Assembly (NCBI GenBank): GCA_017629215.1 | Contig: JAGBXP010000051.1 | Coordinates: 1-64,000 of the forward strand | DNA length: 64,000 nucleotides | Reading direction: 5' to 3' | Source of the DNA: a bacterium | GTDB taxonomy: Bacteria > Cyanobacteriota > Vampirovibrionia > Gastranaerophilales > Gastranaerophilaceae | Shown: positions 44,331 through 54,589 of the stretch, one piece after another | Layout of the letters: every line of letters begins with the position of its first letter | How positions within the stretch are numbered: the stretch's first letter is position 1 | Notes under the pieces: model-generated | Database searches by the model: none | What the model was told of the DNA's origin: nothing | Seen by the model: the letters and a program-made list of their open reading frames with translations, nothing else | Position numbers and translations under genes: made by a program

Positions 44331-45560
44331 ATGAGAGTTAAAAATATTACAATTTTCTTTTTATTGGTTTTTATATTGGTAATGTTTAACCAAGTTTTTT
44401 TTAAGGCATTTAATAGAGCTAATATATATTTTTCAACCCAAGCTCTTTATGATAATGAAAATACTTCACCCCAAAAGCTATTTGAAAAAACTTGGAGAAT
44501 AATATATAAGGATTATTATGATCCAACGCTTAATCATCAAGATTGGACTCGATGGAAAGAACGCTATCACGATAAAATAAAAACAAATGATGATGCAAAA
44601 GTTGCTATTGATACTATGATAGCAAGTCTCAATGAACCATATACTCGCTATATGAATAAAAAAGATTTTGATGAATTAGCAACCTCAATAACATCAAAGA
44701 TTTGTGGAATTGGCGTAAATATTTATACAAAATCTGGGAAAATAGAAATTTTTAATGTTATACCTTCAACACCTGCTGATTATATTGGAATTAAACAAGG
44801 TGATATTATAGTAGCTGTTGACGGAAAAGATACAAATGGAATGAATGTTTCAGAAGTTGCGTCGCTTGTGAGAGGTCCAGAAAATAGTATTGTTGAATTA
44901 ACTATTTTACGAGATGGTAAAAAAATAACAAAAAAAATTAAAAGAAAAGAAATAAAGATTAAAAATGTAAAAAGCTCAATCATTGATAATCACATTGGAT
45001 ACATCCAAATAATTAGTTTCATGGGAAGCACTACAGCTTCTGAATTTATGGAAGCTTTGGAAAACACTAAAAACACAGATTCTTTGATAATTGATTTAAG
45101 AGGAAATACTGGTGGGTTGTTAGAAAATGCCGTTTTTATCGCAAATTTATTTATACCTCAAGGCAAAATAGTTGATATCATTTACCGAAATGGTTATACT
45201 AAATCCATCCAAGCAGATGCTAAAGAAATTAACCTAAACAAGCCTCTTGTTGTTTTGATTAATTCAGCAAGTGCAAGTGCTAGTGAAATACTTTCAGGAG
45301 CTCTTAAAGATTATAAAAAAGCAAAGTTGGTTGGTAAAAAAACATTTGGTAAAGGATTAGTACAAAAAGTCGTCCCTCTTCCTAATCAAACAGGAGTTAA
45401 TATTACTATAGCAAAATATTTAACACCAAATGGTACTGATATTAATAAACTAGGTATTAAACCTGATATTGAAATTGGAAATGATTATGATTTTTATATT
45501 AACAATAATAAAAATGATGTTCAATTAAATACAGCAAAAAAACTATTAAGCTTAAAGTAA
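44331..45560 (+). CDS. S41-family C-terminal processing peptidase (CtpA type)
   Basis: A periplasmic serine protease of 409 residues: membrane anchor or signal (~5-25), PDZ domain (~120-205, C-G-I-G-V-N and G-I-K-Q-G-D-I-I) and protease core with I-D-L-R-G-N-T-G-G-L. The Ser-Lys dyad is likely S316 in S-A-S-A-S-A-S-E and K341 in T-F-G-K-G. CtpA-type enzymes trim envelope proteins or act on cell-wall hydrolases. It ends directly against convergent dxr. Confidence 0.93.
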   Translation: MRVKNITIFFLLVFILVMFNQVFFKAFNRANIYFSTQALYDNENTSPQKLFEKTWRIIYKDYYDPTLNHQDWTRWKERYHDKIKTNDDAKVAIDTMIASLNEPYTRYMNKKDFDELATSITSKICGIGVNIYTKSGKIEIFNVIPSTPADYIGIKQGDIIVAVDGKDTNGMNVSEVASLVRGPENSIVELTILRDGKKITKKIKRKEIKIKNVKSSIIDNHIGYIQIISFMGSTTASEFMEALENTKNTDSLIIDLRGNTGGLLENAVFIANLFIPQGKIVDIIYRNGYTKSIQADAKEINLNKPLVVLINSASASASEILSGALKDYKKAKLVGKKTFGKGLVQKVVPLPNQTGVNITIAKYLTPNGTDINKLGIKPDIEIGNDYDFYINNNKNDVQLNTAKKLLSLK

Positions 45561-46667
45561 CTATAATAGTTCTTTAACCTTAGACCTTACTTCATTATCA
45601 ATTTCAAAGATTTCCTCTATTGTTGGGGTTTTGATATGCTTATGAGACTCAAGCATTTTCTCTACAATATTTATAATATCAAACAATTTTATTTTTCCAT
45701 CTAAGAATGCAAAAACAGCTTCTTCATTAGCAGCATTCATACAAATAGGAAATGAACCAGCTTTTCTGCCACATTCATAAGCTATTTGGAGAGTTCGAAA
45801 CTTACTGATATCAGGTTTCTCAAAATCTAACCGAGCTATTTCTGAAAAACTAAAACTTTTCGATTTAATACCACTAAATCTTTCTGGATAGGTTATTGCA
45901 TATTGAATAGGAATATGCATACTTGGTAAGCCTATTTGGGCAATTACACTACCATCTACATACTCAATAGCCGAGTGAATAATACTTTGAGGATGAATAA
46001 CTACTTCGATATCATCATAGCTCATTCCAAACAAGTGATGAGCTTCAATAACCTCTAAACCCTTATTCATAAGAGTAGCACTATCAACTGTTATTTTCTT
46101 CCCCATATCCCAACGGGGATGTGCTAATGCTTCTTCAACAGTTGCATGCTTCATTTCTTCTATTGTTTTTCTCAAAAAAGGTCCACCAGAAGCTGTTATT
46201 ATAAGCTTTTCTACTTGATTTACGTCCTTTATGCATTGATGTATTGCACAATGCTCACTATCTACAGGTATAATATCAACTTTGTGTTGCCTTGCTAATT
46301 CCATAACAATATCACCAGCCATTACTAATGTTTCTTTATTAGCTAAAGCAACATTTATACCGTTTTTTATTGCTGTAATTGTAGGAATTAAACCAATCTT
46401 ACCTGAAACAGCAACCAATATGATATCATTTTCTTTGTTTGCACAAATCTCTTCAATTGATAAAACATCTGCGCCTTTAATATCTTTTAACGAAGATGCA
46501 TACGCATACTTTGGTTTATATTTCGCAATTTGTTTATTTAATAGCTCAACATTAGCACCACCAGTTAATGCTATTATCTCAAATTTATCTCTTAGCTTGT
46601 CTATAACCTCAAGTGCTTGTCTACCTATTGACCCTGTTGAACCTAATATACTTATCTTTGTTTTCAT
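45561..46667 (-). CDS. dxr: 1-deoxy-D-xylulose 5-phosphate reductoisomerase
   Basis: Second enzyme of the MEP isoprenoid pathway (NADPH). M-K-T-K-I-S-I-L-G-S-T-G-S-I-G-R-Q opens the protein. V-D-S-E-H-C-A-I-H-Q, I-I-T-A-S-G-G-P-F-L-R and V-D-S-A-T-L-M-N-K-G-L-E-V-I-E are all present with the metal-binding residues. 368 residues from the ATG at 46667; an in-frame TTG 18 bases upstream is less likely. Confidence 0.96.
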   Translation of the reverse strand: MKTKISILGSTGSIGRQALEVIDKLRDKFEIIALTGGANVELLNKQIAKYKPKYAYASSLKDIKGADVLSIEEICANKENDIILVAVSGKIGLIPTITAIKNGINVALANKETLVMAGDIVMELARQHKVDIIPVDSEHCAIHQCIKDVNQVEKLIITASGGPFLRKTIEEMKHATVEEALAHPRWDMGKKITVDSATLMNKGLEVIEAHHLFGMSYDDIEVVIHPQSIIHSAIEYVDGSVIAQIGLPSMHIPIQYAITYPERFSGIKSKSFSFSEIARLDFEKPDISKFRTLQIAYECGRKAGSFPICMNAANEEAVFAFLDGKIKLFDIINIVEKMLESHKHIKTPTIEEIFEIDNEVRSKVKELL

Positions 46668-46803
46668 ATATTCATTATAATTCAAAATATTTTCCAGTAA
46701 ATTAAAACTATATGTAAAGTTTTGTTACAAAAATATATAATCTTGAAATACGTATTATTTTTTATACTTTATATATATGTAAGATGAAAAATGGTGATAA
46801 GAA

Positions 46804-47232
46804 ATGGCAATAGCAAATTTACACGAATCAATACAATCCCATATTTTAAGAAGAAATCAGCTAAATCTTGAGATTTCTAATTTACAGACTCAAAAAAGCT
46901 TAGCTGTTTATTCTCAAGGAGATTTACAAAGCCTTTTCGCATCAGAAAAAAATGCAGTAAGAGATTATTTTAAAGATTTATTTGAAACTGATGAAACTTA
47001 CTGTGAATATCTTGATTACACTGAAATTCCTGATTATGTTGAAGAAATTGATAAAATCACAGCTCGTTATGAAGAAGAAATGGAAAGATTAACTGCTTGG
47101 GAAACAGCAATTGATACTCAAATAACAACTGATAGCACAGAATTAGAAGAAATTAAAGCTTATCTTGAATCTTACAAAAGTATGTTAACAACAAACATTC
47201 AAGACGATTTTAATTTTGGATTAAATGGTTAA
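46804..47232 (+). CDS. Unknown coiled-coil protein, tail related to the 6332 gene
   Basis: A 142-residue, largely helical protein with heptad-like E/L/I spacing. No signal or membrane segment. Its C-terminus (T-A-W-E-T-A, S-T-E-L-E-E-I, D-D-F-N-F-G) resembles the tail encoded after the TAA of the 6332 gene. Function unknown. A GGTGATAAG leader gives only a weak ribosome site. Convergent with the antiporter gene. Confidence 0.6.
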   Translation: MAIANLHESIQSHILRRNQLNLEISNLQTQKSLAVYSQGDLQSLFASEKNAVRDYFKDLFETDETYCEYLDYTEIPDYVEEIDKITARYEEEMERLTAWETAIDTQITTDSTELEEIKAYLESYKSMLTTNIQDDFNFGLNG

Positions 47233-47235
47233 TAA

Positions 47236-48540
47236 TTAACCAAATAAATATACTCCAAGCATTGCAAAGATTATTAGAGCGATATTATAATGTAAGAATG
47301 TTGGGATACAAGTATCAAAAATATGATTATGTTGCCCATCAGCATTTAAACCGGAAGTAGGTCCAAGAGTTGTATCTGAAGCTGGTGAACCAGCATCGCC
47401 TAATGCAGCAGACGCAGCTAATAATACTGCAATTTGTGAAGTATTAAAGCCTATATCAACACAAATAGGTATAAAAAGAACTGCTAATATCGGAATTGTA
47501 CCAAAAGAAGTCCCAATTCCTATTGTTATAAATAATCCTAATATTAGGATTATTAGAGATGTTAACATTATACTATTTGGTAAAAATACAAGAATATTAT
47601 TAACCAGTAATTCAATTGAACCTGAAGCTTTTAGCACAGATGCAAATCCTGCTGCTACTAGCATTACAAAGGCTATAAAACCCATCATATATATACCTTC
47701 ATTCATCATTGAATCCATTTTTTCTTTAGGCACAACTTTTAGTGTAAACACTACTCCTAGACCAACTAAAGCACCTAAAGGTAATGAATGAGTTAAGACT
47801 TGCACAATAAAAGTTAAAATTGACGCAATAATAAATATAATAAAAATATTTTTATCACAAGGTCTATTTTCTACATTTAAAAATTTGACATCTACATTCT
47901 TATATTCACGAGGTTTTCTATATATAAATAAAGAAATCAATAATCCCACTAACATTGCAGCTCCAAGTATTAAGGTCGATTTCCACACTTCATTCCTTGC
48001 TATATTAACGCCATTTTGAATCATATTATCTGCAATTAGGTTTTGAAAAATTAAACCAAAACCTACTGGAATTGTTATATATGGCATTTTTAATCCAAAT
48101 GCAAGAATACTTGCTATAGAACGCCTGTCAATTTTTAACTTATTCATCGTTTGCAAAAGAGGTGGAATTATAATCGGAATAAATGCAATATGTATAGGTA
48201 TAATATTTTGTGATGCAACAGCTATCAGACCTAAAATAAGTAATAATAGGAATTTTTTTCCGGATATTAGCTTAGTAATTTTATCAGAAATAATATTTGT
48301 AAAACCTGAGTGTGCCATTGTTGCAGCAAATGTACCTAATAAAATATAACTCAAAGCTGTTTCAGAATTTCCCCCCATACCTTGTACAAAGATATTCATT
48401 ACTTGTTCTAAATTCATGCCTGACAAAAGTCCAGCTACCAGTGTTGAAATTATAATAGCTAACAATACATTAACACGTTTTAAGCATAAAGCACATAATA
48501 AAACTATAGAAATAATTGCAGGATTGGTGATAATTGCCAT
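47236..48540 (-). CDS. YuiF/NhaC-like antiporter-family permease
   Basis: A 434-residue inner-membrane protein with about 11-12 membrane segments. Gly/Ser-rich helices L-G-T-F-A-A-T-M-A-H-S-G, G-I-G-T-S-F-G-T-I-P and A-L-G-D-A-G-S-P-A-S-D-T-T-L-G-P place it in the Na+/H+ antiporter-like (ArsB/NhaD superfamily) group with Bacillus YuiF, which has been linked to histidine uptake. Substrate unproven. Last gene of a four-gene leftward operon, two bases after the small protein gene. Confidence 0.85.
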   Translation of the reverse strand: MAIITNPAIISIVLLCALCLKRVNVLLAIIISTLVAGLLSGMNLEQVMNIFVQGMGGNSETALSYILLGTFAATMAHSGFTNIISDKITKLISGKKFLLLLILGLIAVASQNIIPIHIAFIPIIIPPLLQTMNKLKIDRRSIASILAFGLKMPYITIPVGFGLIFQNLIADNMIQNGVNIARNEVWKSTLILGAAMLVGLLISLFIYRKPREYKNVDVKFLNVENRPCDKNIFIIFIIASILTFIVQVLTHSLPLGALVGLGVVFTLKVVPKEKMDSMMNEGIYMMGFIAFVMLVAAGFASVLKASGSIELLVNNILVFLPNSIMLTSLIILILGLFITIGIGTSFGTIPILAVLFIPICVDIGFNTSQIAVLLAASAALGDAGSPASDTTLGPTSGLNADGQHNHIFDTCIPTFLHYNIALIIFAMLGVYLFG

Positions 48541-48542
48541 TA

Positions 48543-48845
48543 TTAATTTGCTTCTTCTTTCTGCAATAATGCTATAAGTTCAAGAGCTGTTTGTTTTTGC
48601 ACTTCATCAGGCATAAGTTTTAAATATTCAAAAGCTTCTGCAATTTTTTGATCTGTATCATACCAACGACGCAATATATAATTAAAAGCGTCAGTCATAA
48701 TGTTTTCAGATAAATCCAAACCAGCTTCTTTTGATTTACTAATAATTAAATCTGCACATTTGTACTGAACCATAATGTTTGAATTTCTCATCAAACTAAC
48801 TGCTAAACTTACTGTAGGATCTATATCATACCAACGCTTATTCAT
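48543..48845 (-). CDS. Small protein with duplicated R-W-Y-D motif
   Basis: A 100-residue soluble helical protein of unknown function. R-W-Y-D-I-D-P-T-V-S-L-A near the N-terminus is echoed by R-R-W-Y-D-T-D-Q-K-I-A mid-protein, indicating an internal repeat of ~55 residues. Lies between DUF167 and the antiporter in a tight operon. Confidence 0.7.
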   Translation of the reverse strand: MNKRWYDIDPTVSLAVSLMRNSNIMVQYKCADLIISKSKEAGLDLSENIMTDAFNYILRRWYDTDQKIAEAFEYLKLMPDEVQKQTALELIALLQKEEAN

Positions 48846-48885
48846 ATTCTACCCTCTTTTATAAACTCATAGTATATTCTATAAC

Positions 48886-49173
48886 TCATTTTGTCAATCT
48901 CGAAATTATAGCTTTTTGTTTTTCCTTGTCTGAAATTCTAAGTAATAATGTTTTTTCTTTTGATGTATCCCCTTTTATTATTTCAATATTACTTTTGGGT
49001 AACTTAAAGCTTTTTGACAAAAACTCAACCAAAGCTTTGTTGGCTTTGTTTTCAATAGGTTGTGCAGTTACTTTAACCTTTATAAATCCTTCTTCTAATA
49101 TAATATCATTTTTTGAAGAATTAGGTACAATTTTTATCTTTATAATAAGTCCGTCATCAACTTGCCTTATCAT
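48886..49173 (-). CDS. DUF167 (YggU-like) protein
   Basis: A 95-residue protein with I-I-K-I-K-I-V-P-N-S-S-K-N, I-K-V-K-V-T-A-Q-P-I-E-N-K-A-N-K-A-L-V and I-E-I-I-K-G-D-T-S-K-E-K, the DUF167 signature. Function unknown. Its ATG overlaps the TGA of the methyltransferase gene (ATGA), and it itself ends in TGA, one of only three TGA stops I read. Confidence 0.9.
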   Translation of the reverse strand: MIRQVDDGLIIKIKIVPNSSKNDIILEEGFIKVKVTAQPIENKANKALVEFLSKSFKLPKSNIEIIKGDTSKEKTLLLRISDKEKQKAIISRLTK

Positions 49174-50045
49174 ATTTTTTGAAACACCATAACATATTCG
49201 TGTTTAAAGATATAAAAACCACCAGCTAAAGCTCTATATCGCCATAGATTTGCTGTTTTACCTTTAGCTCTTTCATTACCTTGCATATCCTTAATAATTA
49301 TTGCCTTAGTTATAAAGCCTAGCTTATTCATTCTTGCCATACATTCAAAACCTAAAGGTATATGTTGGGAGTTTGCATATTTATCGCCAATTATAAGACA
49401 AGCAAAACGGCCTTTTTCTAGCATATCATAACCATTCTTTGCAACCTTTTCAAACAAATCATAAAATTCATCTGTTGTTGAACAATTTGAAAGATCTTCT
49501 TTTTTATCAGAAAACTTAATAATATCATCATAAGGTGGATGAAGCATTAAAAGCTGTGCTTGTTTTCTTCCCATTATATCTAATCTAGCTTTGATTTTAT
49601 CTTTAGCTAAAGAGCTTGCTGAATCTGCACATATTATGTTCACATCAGTTACTAATTGTTTTGCTGTAAATTTTTCAGAAACTTTTTCTGCCAAATCTTC
49701 TTTAAGTTCAACTCCAATACAACGGCGTTCCATATTTATAGCTTCAATACCTGATGTTCCTGAACCAAAAAACATATCTAATACAATATCACCTTTTTTA
49801 GTATATCGTTCATAAATTTGCTGTGCTATTTGAGGAATATAATTCCCATGGTATTCATTTGAATGACCATTTTCTTTTAATCTATTTGGAAATTCCCATA
49901 AAGTATCAGTTTTTACATGATCATAATCTCTCCAAGCTTTTAAATTTATATCACTATAATAAGTGGTTTTAATTGCATTATCTTTAACAACACTAAGAGT
50001 CGATTTCGAATCTGATTTTTTAATTTTTAAATTTGATTTAGCCAT
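49170..50045 (-). CDS. Orphan site-specific DNA methyltransferase (HPPY type)
   Basis: A 291-residue amino-methyltransferase (N6-adenine or N4-cytosine). SAM motif D-M-F-F-G-S-G-T (90-97) precedes catalytic H-P-P-Y (169-172), the order of the gamma-type enzymes, with histidine in place of the usual Asp/Asn/Ser. There is no adjacent restriction enzyme, so it is orphan. I start at M-A-K-S-N (50045), with GGGG just upstream. The specificity is unknown. It opens the four-gene operon with DUF167, the R-W-Y-D protein and the antiporter. Confidence 0.85.
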   Translation of the reverse strand: MAKSNLKIKKSDSKSTLSVVKDNAIKTTYYSDINLKAWRDYDHVKTDTLWEFPNRLKENGHSNEYHGNYIPQIAQQIYERYTKKGDIVLDMFFGSGTSGIEAINMERRCIGVELKEDLAEKVSEKFTAKQLVTDVNIICADSASSLAKDKIKARLDIMGRKQAQLLMLHPPYDDIIKFSDKKEDLSNCSTTDEFYDLFEKVAKNGYDMLEKGRFACLIIGDKYANSQHIPLGFECMARMNKLGFITKAIIIKDMQGNERAKGKTANLWRYRALAGGFYIFKHEYVMVFQKI

Positions 50046-50120
50046 ATCTTTCCCCATTTAACAATTTTAGTGTATAAGATATTCTCAAATTTGTAATCAA
50101 ATAAATAGATGATATTAAAA

Positions 50121-50150
50121 AAAAAGTAATCATGATTATGATTACTTTTT
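50121..50150. terminator. Bidirectional terminator near tig
   Basis: A perfect stem (AAAAAGTAATCAT / ATGATTACTTTTT, 13 bp) with a four-base loop follows the leftward trigger factor gene, flanked by A- and T-runs. Confidence 0.85.
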
Positions 50151-50172
50151 TTAATTTTAATAACAATATTAG

Positions 50173-51465
50173 TTATTTTACATTAACGGTATTATTATCA
50201 ACAATAAATTGTGTTACTTTTTCATTTAACGCTTGTTGAGATAGAGCATTAAATATTCCAGGAGTTTGTGCTAATTGTTTAACCATAGTAGCTGTATCAA
50301 TCTGATACATTCTACTTAGCTCAGCTAATTTATCACTAAAATCAGCTTGAGAAACTGAAATATTTTCTTCTTTAGCAATTTTGCTAATAACTAAAGAATT
50401 TTTCACTCTAATAGCAGCATCTTCTTTTAAACTGTTAAGGATTTCGTCATAGCCTTGAGCTTCAACTGCTTGTTCCCAAGTAAAACCTTGCATTTCTAAC
50501 TTTTGTTTGTATTCTTCAACTAATTGATCAGCTTCTCTATCAATCATAGATTTTTGAATGTCAACTTTTGCGTCATTAACAATTTTTTCAAATATAGCTT
50601 TTTCAAAATTAGTTCTATCAATGTCAGATTTTTGTCTATCTAAATATTGTTGAATATCAGCTTTTAATTCATCAACAGTTTTGAATGGACCAACTTTTGC
50701 CGCGAATTCATCTGTAAGCTCTGGTAAAACCTTAGTTTTAATTTCGTTTATTTTACACTTGAAAACTGCTGGTTGACCTGCAAGCTTTTGTTCGTGATAT
50801 TCTTCAGGGAAGTTTACATTAATTTCAAAATCTTCGCCAATAGTTCTGTCAACAAGTTGTTCTGCAAATCCAGGTATAAAACTTGAATTAGCTAAGTCTA
50901 AAGTGTAATTTTTAGCATCGCCATGCTCAATCTTTTCACCATTTACAAAGCCTTCAAAATCAAAAACTACGATATCTTTAGCTTCAGACTTTCTATCAGT
51001 TACAATAACAGTTTCTGCTGACTGTTCTAATAAGCTATCAAGTGATTTCTGAAACGCATCTTCTGGAGTCTTATAACCATCTATATCAATAGTTAAACCT
51101 TTGTACTCTCCTAATGTAACTTCTGGTCTTAATTCAAGCTTTGCAACGATTTTTAAATCTTCACCAATTTTATAATCGTAAGATTCAACATAAGGTTGAG
51201 TTACAATATCGTACTCATCGTTCTTTAGCACTTCAGAAAATATTTTTGGTAATGATGATTCTAATGCTTCGTGCTTAATTCTATCTTCTCCAACATACTT
51301 TTCAACAATATTTCTTGGAGCTTTACCTTTTCTAAATCCTGGAATATTAATGTGTTGAGCAATTTTTCTTGCTGAATTATTGTAATATTCAACAGCTTCT
51401 TTTGCAGGAACTACAATCTCTACTTTTACCATATTCTCAGGAAGCTTTTCAAATTTTGTTTCCAT
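50173..51465 (-). CDS. tig: Trigger factor
   Basis: The ribosome-bound peptidyl-prolyl isomerase/chaperone. The ribosome-binding loop F-R-K-G-K-A-P (near 43-49), the FKBP-type domain (~150-240) and the C-terminal helical chaperone domain are all evident. 430 residues, normal. Monocistronic with its own terminator. Confidence 0.96.
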   Translation of the reverse strand: METKFEKLPENMVKVEIVVPAKEAVEYYNNSARKIAQHINIPGFRKGKAPRNIVEKYVGEDRIKHEALESSLPKIFSEVLKNDEYDIVTQPYVESYDYKIGEDLKIVAKLELRPEVTLGEYKGLTIDIDGYKTPEDAFQKSLDSLLEQSAETVIVTDRKSEAKDIVVFDFEGFVNGEKIEHGDAKNYTLDLANSSFIPGFAEQLVDRTIGEDFEINVNFPEEYHEQKLAGQPAVFKCKINEIKTKVLPELTDEFAAKVGPFKTVDELKADIQQYLDRQKSDIDRTNFEKAIFEKIVNDAKVDIQKSMIDREADQLVEEYKQKLEMQGFTWEQAVEAQGYDEILNSLKEDAAIRVKNSLVISKIAKEENISVSQADFSDKLAELSRMYQIDTATMVKQLAQTPGIFNALSQQALNEKVTQFIVDNNTVNVK

Positions 51466-51637
51466 TTTTAATTCCCCTTTTCTTTTTTTTATTAATAAAA
51501 TACAACAAACAGCTGTAATTGTAAAGTGAATAAGGTTTCATCTGTAAAAGAGAAAACAAAATTTTATATTTTTCAACTTTTTATGGAACTTTATTAAAAA
51601 AAATACGTCTATGTATATAGATGGAGGAAGAGCTGAT

Positions 51638-52567
51638 ATGAACAAAGAATTTAATACTATTGAATATCAAGATAATGATTATATTAGAGATATTAATGAA
51701 CCCAAAACATTTAGTACAGTAGTAAATAGCGATGACATTCTACAAATGTATCTTAAAGAAATTGGCAGAAAAAAAATACTTTCCCGAGCTGAAGAATATG
51801 AATTAGGTAGGTTAATTCAAGAAGGTTCTAAACAAGAAAAGATATATGCTAAAAATAAATTAATACAGTCAAATCTTCGTTTAGTCGTAAGTATTGCTAA
51901 AAAATATATTGGTCAAGGCGTATTATTTATGGATTTAGTTCAAGAAGGTTCTTTGGGGCTTATTAAAGCAGCAGAGAAGTATGACTATAAGAAAAATTTT
52001 AAATTTTCAACTTATGCGACTTGGTGGATTAAACAAACAATTATAAGAGCTATATCTAATCATTCAAGGACTATTAGAATTCCAGTACACATGTTAGATA
52101 AAATTCGTCGTTATAAAAAAGCATGTAATGAAATAATCTATAATGAAAAACAAAATCTAGATGATGCTACTGTTGCAAGACTCTCAGGATTAGATGAGAA
52201 AAAAATTGAAGAAGTAAAAAACGCAATAAAGAAAGAACCTGTAAGTTTAGATTTGCTAGTTACAGATGATTTAAGCATACAAGACTATATAGAAGATACA
52301 AGCTACACTTCACCAGAAAACTCTGTACAGCACAAACTACAAGAAAGTGATATTATCAAACTTATTAGTATACTGGATAATCGTGAACAAGAAATTAGAA
52401 AACACAGGTTTGGTATTAATAATGAAGAACCAAAGACATTAGAACAAATAGGAAAAACCTTAGGTTTTTCAAAAGAGAGGATTCGTCAGATTGAAAACAA
52501 TGCGTTACAAAAGCTTAGACGTTTTGAAAAAATAGAAACTATGAAGTCATATTTAGATGTGGGTTAA
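51638..52567 (+). CDS. RNA polymerase sigma-70 factor (group 2)
   Basis: Regions 1.2 ([13 protein letters not shown]), 2 ([27 protein letters not shown]), 3, and 4 ([20 protein letters not shown]) are present in 309 residues. There is no long region 1.1, typical of the group 2/secondary sigmas common in cyanobacterial lineages. I start at 51638 with GGAGG ten bases upstream; the ATG at 51611 is the alternative. Target promoters unknown. Its 3' end overlaps the convergent GH77-like gene by 29 bases. Confidence 0.92.
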   Translation: MNKEFNTIEYQDNDYIRDINEPKTFSTVVNSDDILQMYLKEIGRKKILSRAEEYELGRLIQEGSKQEKIYAKNKLIQSNLRLVVSIAKKYIGQGVLFMDLVQEGSLGLIKAAEKYDYKKNFKFSTYATWWIKQTIIRAISNHSRTIRIPVHMLDKIRRYKKACNEIIYNEKQNLDDATVARLSGLDEKKIEEVKNAIKKEPVSLDLLVTDDLSIQDYIEDTSYTSPENSVQHKLQESDIIKLISILDNREQEIRKHRFGINNEEPKTLEQIGKTLGFSKERIRQIENNALQKLRRFEKIETMKSYLDVG

Positions 52568-54446
52568 TTGATTTAGTTAGAGCTGATTTATCAGCTCTTT
52601 TTTTATTATGAGTAATTTTATATAATATTATTGCCAAAATCGAACCCCCTAAAGCAATTCCAGTGTATAGTAAAGCTTTAGGAGAAGTCTTAGTTTCAGA
52701 ATTTTGCAAAATTCTATTGTATTTTTGTATTTTTTTATAAAGCTTACGTTCCTTTTTATCTAGTCCTTCTTTTATAAAAATCTTTTCAAGTGCATCCATT
52801 ATATTAAAACCTTCTCCTTTTTCTAAGGATTTAAAATAATTTTCTTTATAATCATTAACAATTCTAACTCTGTAATCTTCTTCCATATTAGGATTATCTT
52901 TATACCTTTCAATTATATTAAGAGCCTCTGTAAAAAATACCATATTATGTTTCGCTAACATTGGTTCGGCAAACTTTGCTTTTAAAAATTCTGAATAAGA
53001 TGCTAATTTTTCATTTGGGATTTTAAGAATTTTACTCAATGTTTCAATTTGAGTAATACGTTTACTTTCATTTGCAAAAATTTCTCTAATTGGCTCAGAA
53101 TCGTGATTTGTTGTTCCAAGTATATAAAAATTATTATCCATACCTCTTGATTTAAAACCATCAACTGTTGCCCAATATTCATCTAAACTCGATGAACAAA
53201 AGATTTTATTTCTTTTCCTTGCTATTGACTTTAGCCGATGTCCAAAAAAAAGATTAAAGTCATTAGTATCAGCAACCATTTCATACATTAAATCTTCTTT
53301 ATTAAAATTGGCACCCTTAATATTCTTGATTTCATCTTCTAGTAAATTTAATATCTTTTCGTTATATTCTTTTTTTTCTTTATTATGAGTCAAATCATTA
53401 ACAACAGGTTGGGTTATATAAGCCCAAGCTGCGTCAAACCTTATCGCATCATATCTTTTTGCATAAACTTTAACCTTGAGTTTAAGTAATTCACACCCTT
53501 CTTTTGAATCATAATTTAATGCTGGCAAGCCCCAATTTATACTTGAATTTGGAATAAAGGCTTTAGGGTTTGCCCAACATTCATCCTTTGAAAAACCAAT
53601 AATCATATCACCACTAAGTTTTAAACCTTTATTGTTTAATTCAGTTTTTGCTTCACTTAAATGTTTATCAGCCAAAAATTGTTTAAATTTATAAAATTCT
53701 ATTTCATCATTTAATTCGCAATTTTTTATTCCTTTAATTGCATTAATTCGTTCCTCTAATGATACAACATCAGTATTATAAAAATTCTTATCAAAATAAT
53801 TCCAGTGATAATAATCATTTGTTCCGTATTTAAAACTTAAAGCCTCATATATTGATTTTGGTTCTAACCATTCTCTATTTGCTTCTTCAAATTTTAAAAT
53901 CTCATTCAATATTTCTTTTTTCTTATCAGTATCAGCTTTTTGTAATTCTTTAAATGCTTTTCTTAATACTAAATCAGTTGGAGATTTTTTTTCTATAACA
54001 TTTGCATAATTAATTTTATTTTGTGGAAATTTTGAATTAAAGTCTTGTACTACATTCAAATCATCACTTGAAAGAATTTTTCCAAAATTATTTGTTGTTA
54101 ACTTTTCTAAATTAATTAATTGTTCACCTAAATCAATTGAAGAGCCAGAATATGGTAAAATACAATTGTTAAAATTTTTAAAACGACCCTCTGGCAATAA
54201 TTGAATACAATTTGTACCAAAATATAACTTTACAAAATCAAAAAATTTAAGAGCTTCCTTATCTAGTAAATTACCAACTCCTGTATTTACATTTTGAGGT
54301 AATGAAGAAGATGGAACTATGAATATACTATTCCCAGTATTTCCAACTTTTTCTTTTGCTTGACTTACAACTTTAGCAAAATCAGCTTCTTCATGAGATT
54401 TTAGCTGTCGTTTGAAATTTATATTTGATACTGAACTTATACGCAT
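52539..54446 (-). CDS. GH77 (4-alpha-glucanotransferase)-like protein with C-terminal membrane helix
   Basis: The core follows Mal[11 protein letters not shown] early, [25 protein letters not shown], then I-R-F-D-A-A-W with the nucleophile D338, E389 in L-M-Y-E-M and T-T-N-H-D (H448, D449). It is diverged from housekeeping MalQ (for example I-R-F-D-A where R-I-D-H is usual). It begins [12 protein letters not shown], the recurring leader motif, and ends with a membrane helix (~595-615) and a basic tail. This suggests a membrane-tethered enzyme. 635 residues. Overlaps the sigma gene's 3' end. Confidence 0.75.
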   Translation of the reverse strand: MRISSVSNINFKRQLKSHEEADFAKVVSQAKEKVGNTGNSIFIVPSSSLPQNVNTGVGNLLDKEALKFFDFVKLYFGTNCIQLLPEGRFKNFNNCILPYSGSSIDLGEQLINLEKLTTNNFGKILSSDDLNVVQDFNSKFPQNKINYANVIEKKSPTDLVLRKAFKELQKADTDKKKEILNEILKFEEANREWLEPKSIYEALSFKYGTNDYYHWNYFDKNFYNTDVVSLEERINAIKGIKNCELNDEIEFYKFKQFLADKHLSEAKTELNNKGLKLSGDMIIGFSKDECWANPKAFIPNSSINWGLPALNYDSKEGCELLKLKVKVYAKRYDAIRFDAAWAYITQPVVNDLTHNKEKKEYNEKILNLLEDEIKNIKGANFNKEDLMYEMVADTNDFNLFFGHRLKSIARKRNKIFCSSSLDEYWATVDGFKSRGMDNNFYILGTTNHDSEPIREIFANESKRITQIETLSKILKIPNEKLASYSEFLKAKFAEPMLAKHNMVFFTEALNIIERYKDNPNMEEDYRVRIVNDYKENYFKSLEKGEGFNIMDALEKIFIKEGLDKKERKLYKKIQKYNRILQNSETKTSPKALLYTGIALGGSILAIILYKITHNKKRADKSALTKSINPHLNMTS

Positions 54447-54589
54447 AACTATACTATTAATTGAATTACATATATAAAACGATACTATTTAATTAGCTAT
54501 TATGTACTTTTGTTAAATAAAATTGCACAAACTTTATATTTAATATACCATAGACATAAAAGTATGCAAATTTTAATGGAGGTTTTTAA

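Noticed and set aside
54500..54550. TTGCAC/TATACC promoter ahead of the SLH gene
   Set aside because: The spacing is about 15 bases and the -10 is poor; in such AT-rich sequence chance matches are common.
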